A stretch of DNA of 8,176 nt from Candidatus Dormiibacterota bacterium (lineage in GTDB: Bacteria > Chloroflexota > Dormibacteria > Aeolococcales > Aeolococcaceae). Both the position numbers and the translations under genes were made by a program. The stretch is from positions 1 to 8,176 of the forward strand of contig JAFALX010000289.1 of assembly GCA_019234035.1 (NCBI GenBank). Reading direction: 5' to 3'. Positions 5,385 through 8,176 of this stretch are shown piece by piece (the first letter of the stretch is position 1; every line of letters starts with the position of its first letter). Below the pieces are notes generated by a model that saw nothing but the letters and a program-made list of their open reading frames with translations, was not told the DNA's origin and made no database searches.

Positions 5385-7153
5385 GTTGGCGCAGGTGCGT
5401 TCGCCGGCGCATCCCCGCGAGGCCGGCGCCAGATGGCGACCGACTCCGTGGGCAGCTCTCGTGAGACGTCGCAGTTCTCCGCGGACGACATGAGGAGATC
5501 CGAGCCCGCCGCCTCGGCGATGTGGGCGGCCTCGGAGCCCAGGTTGCATGCGACGACGAGGCCGGCATTGGCATAGACGAGGACGTGGCCCTGTGCGTCG
5601 TACCGGGCGTCCACCTGCGATGAGTCGCCGGACCTCAGCCCGGGGGTGGCACGGCGCAGCGCGATCAGATCGCGGTACCACCGCAACATCGACGCGTGCT
5701 CGCCCTCGCACGTCTCGTCCCAGCGCAACACCGAGCGCGTGAACGTCGCGGGATCCTCGGGGTCCGGCACCTGCGCCGGATCCCAGCCGAACGCGATGAA
5801 CTCGCGGCGCCGCCCGGCGCTCACGGCGCGGCGCAGCGCCGAATCTCCGAAGTCGGTGAAGTATTGAAAGGGCGTGGACGCGGCCCACTCCTCGCCCTGG
5901 AACAGAAGTGGCACAAATGGGGAGAGGAGCGTCAGCGCCGCCGCCATGCGAGCCCGCGCGGCGCCGACCAGATGGGCCAGGCGCTCGCCGGCCGCGCGGT
6001 TACCGACCTGGTCGTGGTTCTGCGAATAGCCCAGGAAGCGCGTGAGCGGCATTCCATCGATGGGCCGGCCGAAGGTGCGGCGGCGGTACCGCGAATACGT
6101 CCCCTGGTTGACGAACGCGCCACGCAGCGCCACGCAGATGTCGTCGGGGTCGGTGAAGTCCTCGTAGTAACCGGCGGACTCGCCGGTGAGCAACACGTGC
6201 AGCGAATGATGGAAATCGTCGCTCCACTGTGCGGTGAGGCCATCGCCTCCGTGGGAGATGTCGCGCACCAGCCGTGGATCGTTCAGGTCGGATTCGGCAA
6301 CAACCCATACGGTGCGGCCGAGATCGCGCGAAAGGGCGCCCACCGTGCTCGCGATCTGCTCGAGCAGGTGTACCGCCGATGTGTCGATGATCGCATGCAC
6401 CGCATCGAGCCGCAGCCCGTCGCAGTGGTAGTCGCGCACCCACATGAGCGCGTTGTCGACCACGAACTCGCGCACCGCATCGCTGTCCGGTCCATCGAAG
6501 TTGACCGCCGCTCCCCAGGGTGTCGAGTAGGTCGACGTGAAGTAGGGACCGAACTCGCCGAGGTAGTCGCCCTCCGGGCCCACGTGGTTGTAGACGACGT
6601 CCATTACCACCGCGAGCCCGCGCTTGTGGCAGGCGTCGACCAGCGACTTGAGCCCGTCGGGACCTCCGTACGCGTGATGCGGCGCGAAGAGGTCGACACC
6701 GTCATAGCCCCAGCCGCGGACTCCGGGAAACTCGGCCACCGGCATGAGCTCGACGGCGTTGACGCCCAGCGACACGATGTGGTCGAGGCGTTCGATCGCC
6801 GCGGTGAACGTTCCCTCCGCGGTGAACGTGCCGACATGGAGCTCGTAGAGGACGGCGTCACGCAGATCGAACCCGCGCCAACCGGCGTCCGTCCATGCAA
6901 ACCGTGAATGGTCCACGAGCCGCGACGGTCCATGCACGCCCTCGGGTTGATGGTGCGAGCGCGGGTCAGGGCACCGCTTGACAGCGCCGTTCTCACCCCC
7001 GTCGACGACGAACATGTAGTCATCGTCGTCGTGCGCCTCGAGCTCGGCGCTGAACCACCCGGCTGCGCCGGCGGCCATCGGGTGACGCTCACCGCGGATC
7101 TCCAGGTGCACGGCCGCAGCATTGGGCGCCCACACCCGAAACGGGCGAGTCAT
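5372..7153 (-). CDS. treZ: Malto-oligosyltrehalose trehalohydrolase
   Basis: Cytoplasmic GH13 enzyme of 593 residues, a normal TreZ length. It cleaves the alpha-1,4 bond next to the terminal trehalose unit of maltooligosyl trehalose, releasing free trehalose. The N-terminal beta-sandwich (about 1-90) begins with the typical FRVWAPNAAAV. The catalytic barrel follows, with TreZ-typical YELHVGTFTAEGTF (103-116) and GYDGVDLFAPHHAYGG (149-164). The GH13 conserved regions are DVVYNH (185-190), GLRLDAVHAI with nucleophile D250, VVAESDL with acid/base E287, and SQNHDQVGN with D381. PLLFQGEEWAAS (415-426) is also characteristic. The C-terminal beta-domain ends in a short A/P-rich tail. ATG at 7153-7151 overlaps the treY stop (ATGA) and has a GGAG 8 nt upstream (7165-7162); the frame stays open to 7696, but that part lies inside treY and is shadow. 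All catalytic residues are present. Confidence 0.96.
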   Translation of the reverse strand: MTRPFRVWAPNAAAVHLEIRGERHPMAAGAAGWFSAELEAHDDDDYMFVVDGGENGAVKRCPDPRSHHQPEGVHGPSRLVDHSRFAWTDAGWRGFDLRDAVLYELHVGTFTAEGTFTAAIERLDHIVSLGVNAVELMPVAEFPGVRGWGYDGVDLFAPHHAYGGPDGLKSLVDACHKRGLAVVMDVVYNHVGPEGDYLGEFGPYFTSTYSTPWGAAVNFDGPDSDAVREFVVDNALMWVRDYHCDGLRLDAVHAIIDTSAVHLLEQIASTVGALSRDLGRTVWVVAESDLNDPRLVRDISHGGDGLTAQWSDDFHHSLHVLLTGESAGYYEDFTDPDDICVALRGAFVNQGTYSRYRRRTFGRPIDGMPLTRFLGYSQNHDQVGNRAAGERLAHLVGAARARMAAALTLLSPFVPLLFQGEEWAASTPFQYFTDFGDSALRRAVSAGRRREFIAFGWDPAQVPDPEDPATFTRSVLRWDETCEGEHASMLRWYRDLIALRRATPGLRSGDSSQVDARYDAQGHVLVYANAGLVVACNLGSEAAHIAEAAGSDLLMSSAENCDVSRELPTESVAIWRRPRGDAPANAPAPTREQ

Positions 7154-8176
7154 GTGACCCGCTCCAGCAGCGCCACGGGAAACCGGTCGAGGAGTCCCGC
7201 CAGGCGGTTCGTGCCGCCCGTGACGCCCTCGCCGGTGAGGACGTTGAGCCACTCCCCCGGAGGCAGGTCCACCGAGGTGTCCTGCCAGTCGGCACCCAGA
7301 CCATGCGCGAGGCGCACGGCGACGGCGACCACGCCAGGTCCACTGCCGGGGGCGCCGCGCATGCTGATCACCGCGTGCTCCGCCTTGGCGCCTGTGGCGT
7401 CGCACCACAGGTAGGCTGAACCCGGCCCGAACGTGGCGGGGCGGCGCGCACGCAGCGCAAGTGCCTCGCGAATCACGTGCAACTTGGGCAGGCCGGAGTC
7501 GCGGCGACGCATGATCGCCATGGCATCCAGCTGATCGAGTCCGTGGAGGAGCGCTGCGCGGCGGCCGTAATCGACCGCGCGGCGATTGTCGGGATCGACG
7601 AGGCTCAGGTCCCAGAGCTCGCACCCCTGATAGATGTCGGGCACGCCCGGGATCACACACTTCAGCAGCGTCTGCGAGAGGGACGCGATCTGCCACGCCG
7701 GAGTCATGGCGCGAAGGAAGGCATCCACTTCTGCGATGAATTCACCGTCGCCGAGCATCTCGCCGACGAAGGCGCCCATCTGCTCTTCGTACTCCGCGTC
7801 CGGGTCGAGCCAGCTCGTCTCCTGCTTGGCCTCCCGCACCGCCTTCCGCATGTACTCGCTGCAGCGATCCACGCTGATCGGGTGCGCGGCAACCATGGTC
7901 TGGAAGAACAGGTAGGCGGCGCCGGGGGTCGGAGCGCGGCCGCCGCGATGTCGCATCGCGATCTGGTGCCAGCGGCTCACGGCCTCCGCCCACGCATCCG
8001 GCATCTCCGAGAGCATGGCCACGCGAAGCCGCGCGTCCTCTCCCCGCTTGGTGTCGTGCGTCGCCGTGGCAACCAGCGACAGCGGCCGGTCCTCCGCGGC
8101 ATCGTGACATGCCTGGTGGAACACCTCGGTGTCGATGCCGAAGTGCGATGGATCCGCCCCCACCTCATTCAACGCG
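7150..8176 (-). CDS. treY: Malto-oligosyltrehalose synthase, C-terminal part (cut by the window edge)
   Basis: TreY is a GH13 transglycosylase that rearranges the reducing-end alpha-1,4 bond of maltodextrins to an alpha-1,1 bond, making the substrate of TreZ. About 341 C-terminal residues are visible of a protein that is usually 700-850 long. The frame is open at the right edge, so no start lies in the window; the TTG at 8172 is an internal Leu codon. Recognisable pieces are LNEVGADPSHFG at the edge, which resembles the TreY sequence LNEVGGDP, and then THDTKRGED, whose Asp (codon 8055-8053) I take to be the last GH13 catalytic-region acid. Also visible are PGVPDIYQGCELWDLSLVDPDNRR and the C-terminal segment DLPPGEWLNVLTGE. 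TGA at 7152-7150 overlaps the treZ ATG, so the order treY-treZ forms a coupled operon. TreX or a glycogen-debranching gene may lie beyond the edge. Confidence 0.94.
   Translation of the reverse strand, partial: ALNEVGADPSHFGIDTEVFHQACHDAAEDRPLSLVATATHDTKRGEDARLRVAMLSEMPDAWAEAVSRWHQIAMRHRGGRAPTPGAAYLFFQTMVAAHPISVDRCSEYMRKAVREAKQETSWLDPDAEYEEQMGAFVGEMLGDGEFIAEVDAFLRAMTPAWQIASLSQTLLKCVIPGVPDIYQGCELWDLSLVDPDNRRAVDYGRRAALLHGLDQLDAMAIMRRRDSGLPKLHVIREALALRARRPATFGPGSAYLWCDATGAKAEHAVISMRGAPGSGPGVVAVAVRLAHGLGADWQDTSVDLPPGEWLNVLTGEGVTGGTNRLAGLLDRFPVALLERVT

Noticed and set aside
5145..5888. Minus-strand frame of 247 codons running through the SRP RNA into treZ
   Set aside because: It crosses both the RNA gene and the treZ reading frame, and its composition is typical of GC-rich shadow frames.
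5696..6907. Plus-strand frame of 403 codons opposite treZ
   Set aside because: It is antisense to a gene with all catalytic motifs of TreZ, and has no recognisable domain or start signal.
7154..7696. Upstream extension of the treZ frame inside treY
   Set aside because: Residues before MTRPFRVWAP are shadow sequence of treY. The ATGA overlap and the GGAG 8 nt upstream of 7153 support the shorter protein.

Overview
This window is strongly GC-rich, with codons heavily biased to G/C in the third position. It looks like chromosomal DNA of a high-GC Gram-positive-type bacterium, most likely Actinomycetota. Several genes seem to start leaderless, with a TANNNT-like -10 box 7-8 nt before the ATG. 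I see no phage, transposon, CRISPR or tRNA signal, and the placement below phylum level is open.

Layout from left to right. Positions 1-48 hold the last codons of an upstream gene, whose stop overlaps the start of a galactokinase-family GHMP kinase (45-1187, +). A short gap with a candidate leaderless promoter leads to a divergent PlsY-type glycerol-3-phosphate acyltransferase (1223-1855, +). A second promoter-like gap precedes an unrecognised exported protein anchored at its C-terminus (1927-2607, +). Seventeen bases further on lies a large membrane-bound hybrid of sensor, HAMP, GAF-like and histidine kinase domains (2625-5051, +) with no response regulator beside it. Next is the signal recognition particle RNA (about 5100-5367, +). 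It is of the large Bacillus-like type, with the Alu-domain 5' segment and a terminal closing helix. Converging on it from the right is a trehalose operon on the minus strand: treY (C-terminal part, running off the window at 8176) followed by treZ (5372-7153), with an ATGA overlap.

TreY and TreZ together make trehalose from the reducing ends of alpha-1,4-glucans: TreY forms the terminal trehalosyl unit and TreZ releases it. The exported protein and the sensor kinase probably form one transcription unit and may work together at the cell surface. The galactokinase and PlsY genes are likely metabolic housekeeping, but both carry substitutions in signature motifs. The most notable item is the large-type SRP RNA with its complete 7-bp end-to-end helix; nothing here amounts to a clear new defence or mobile system.
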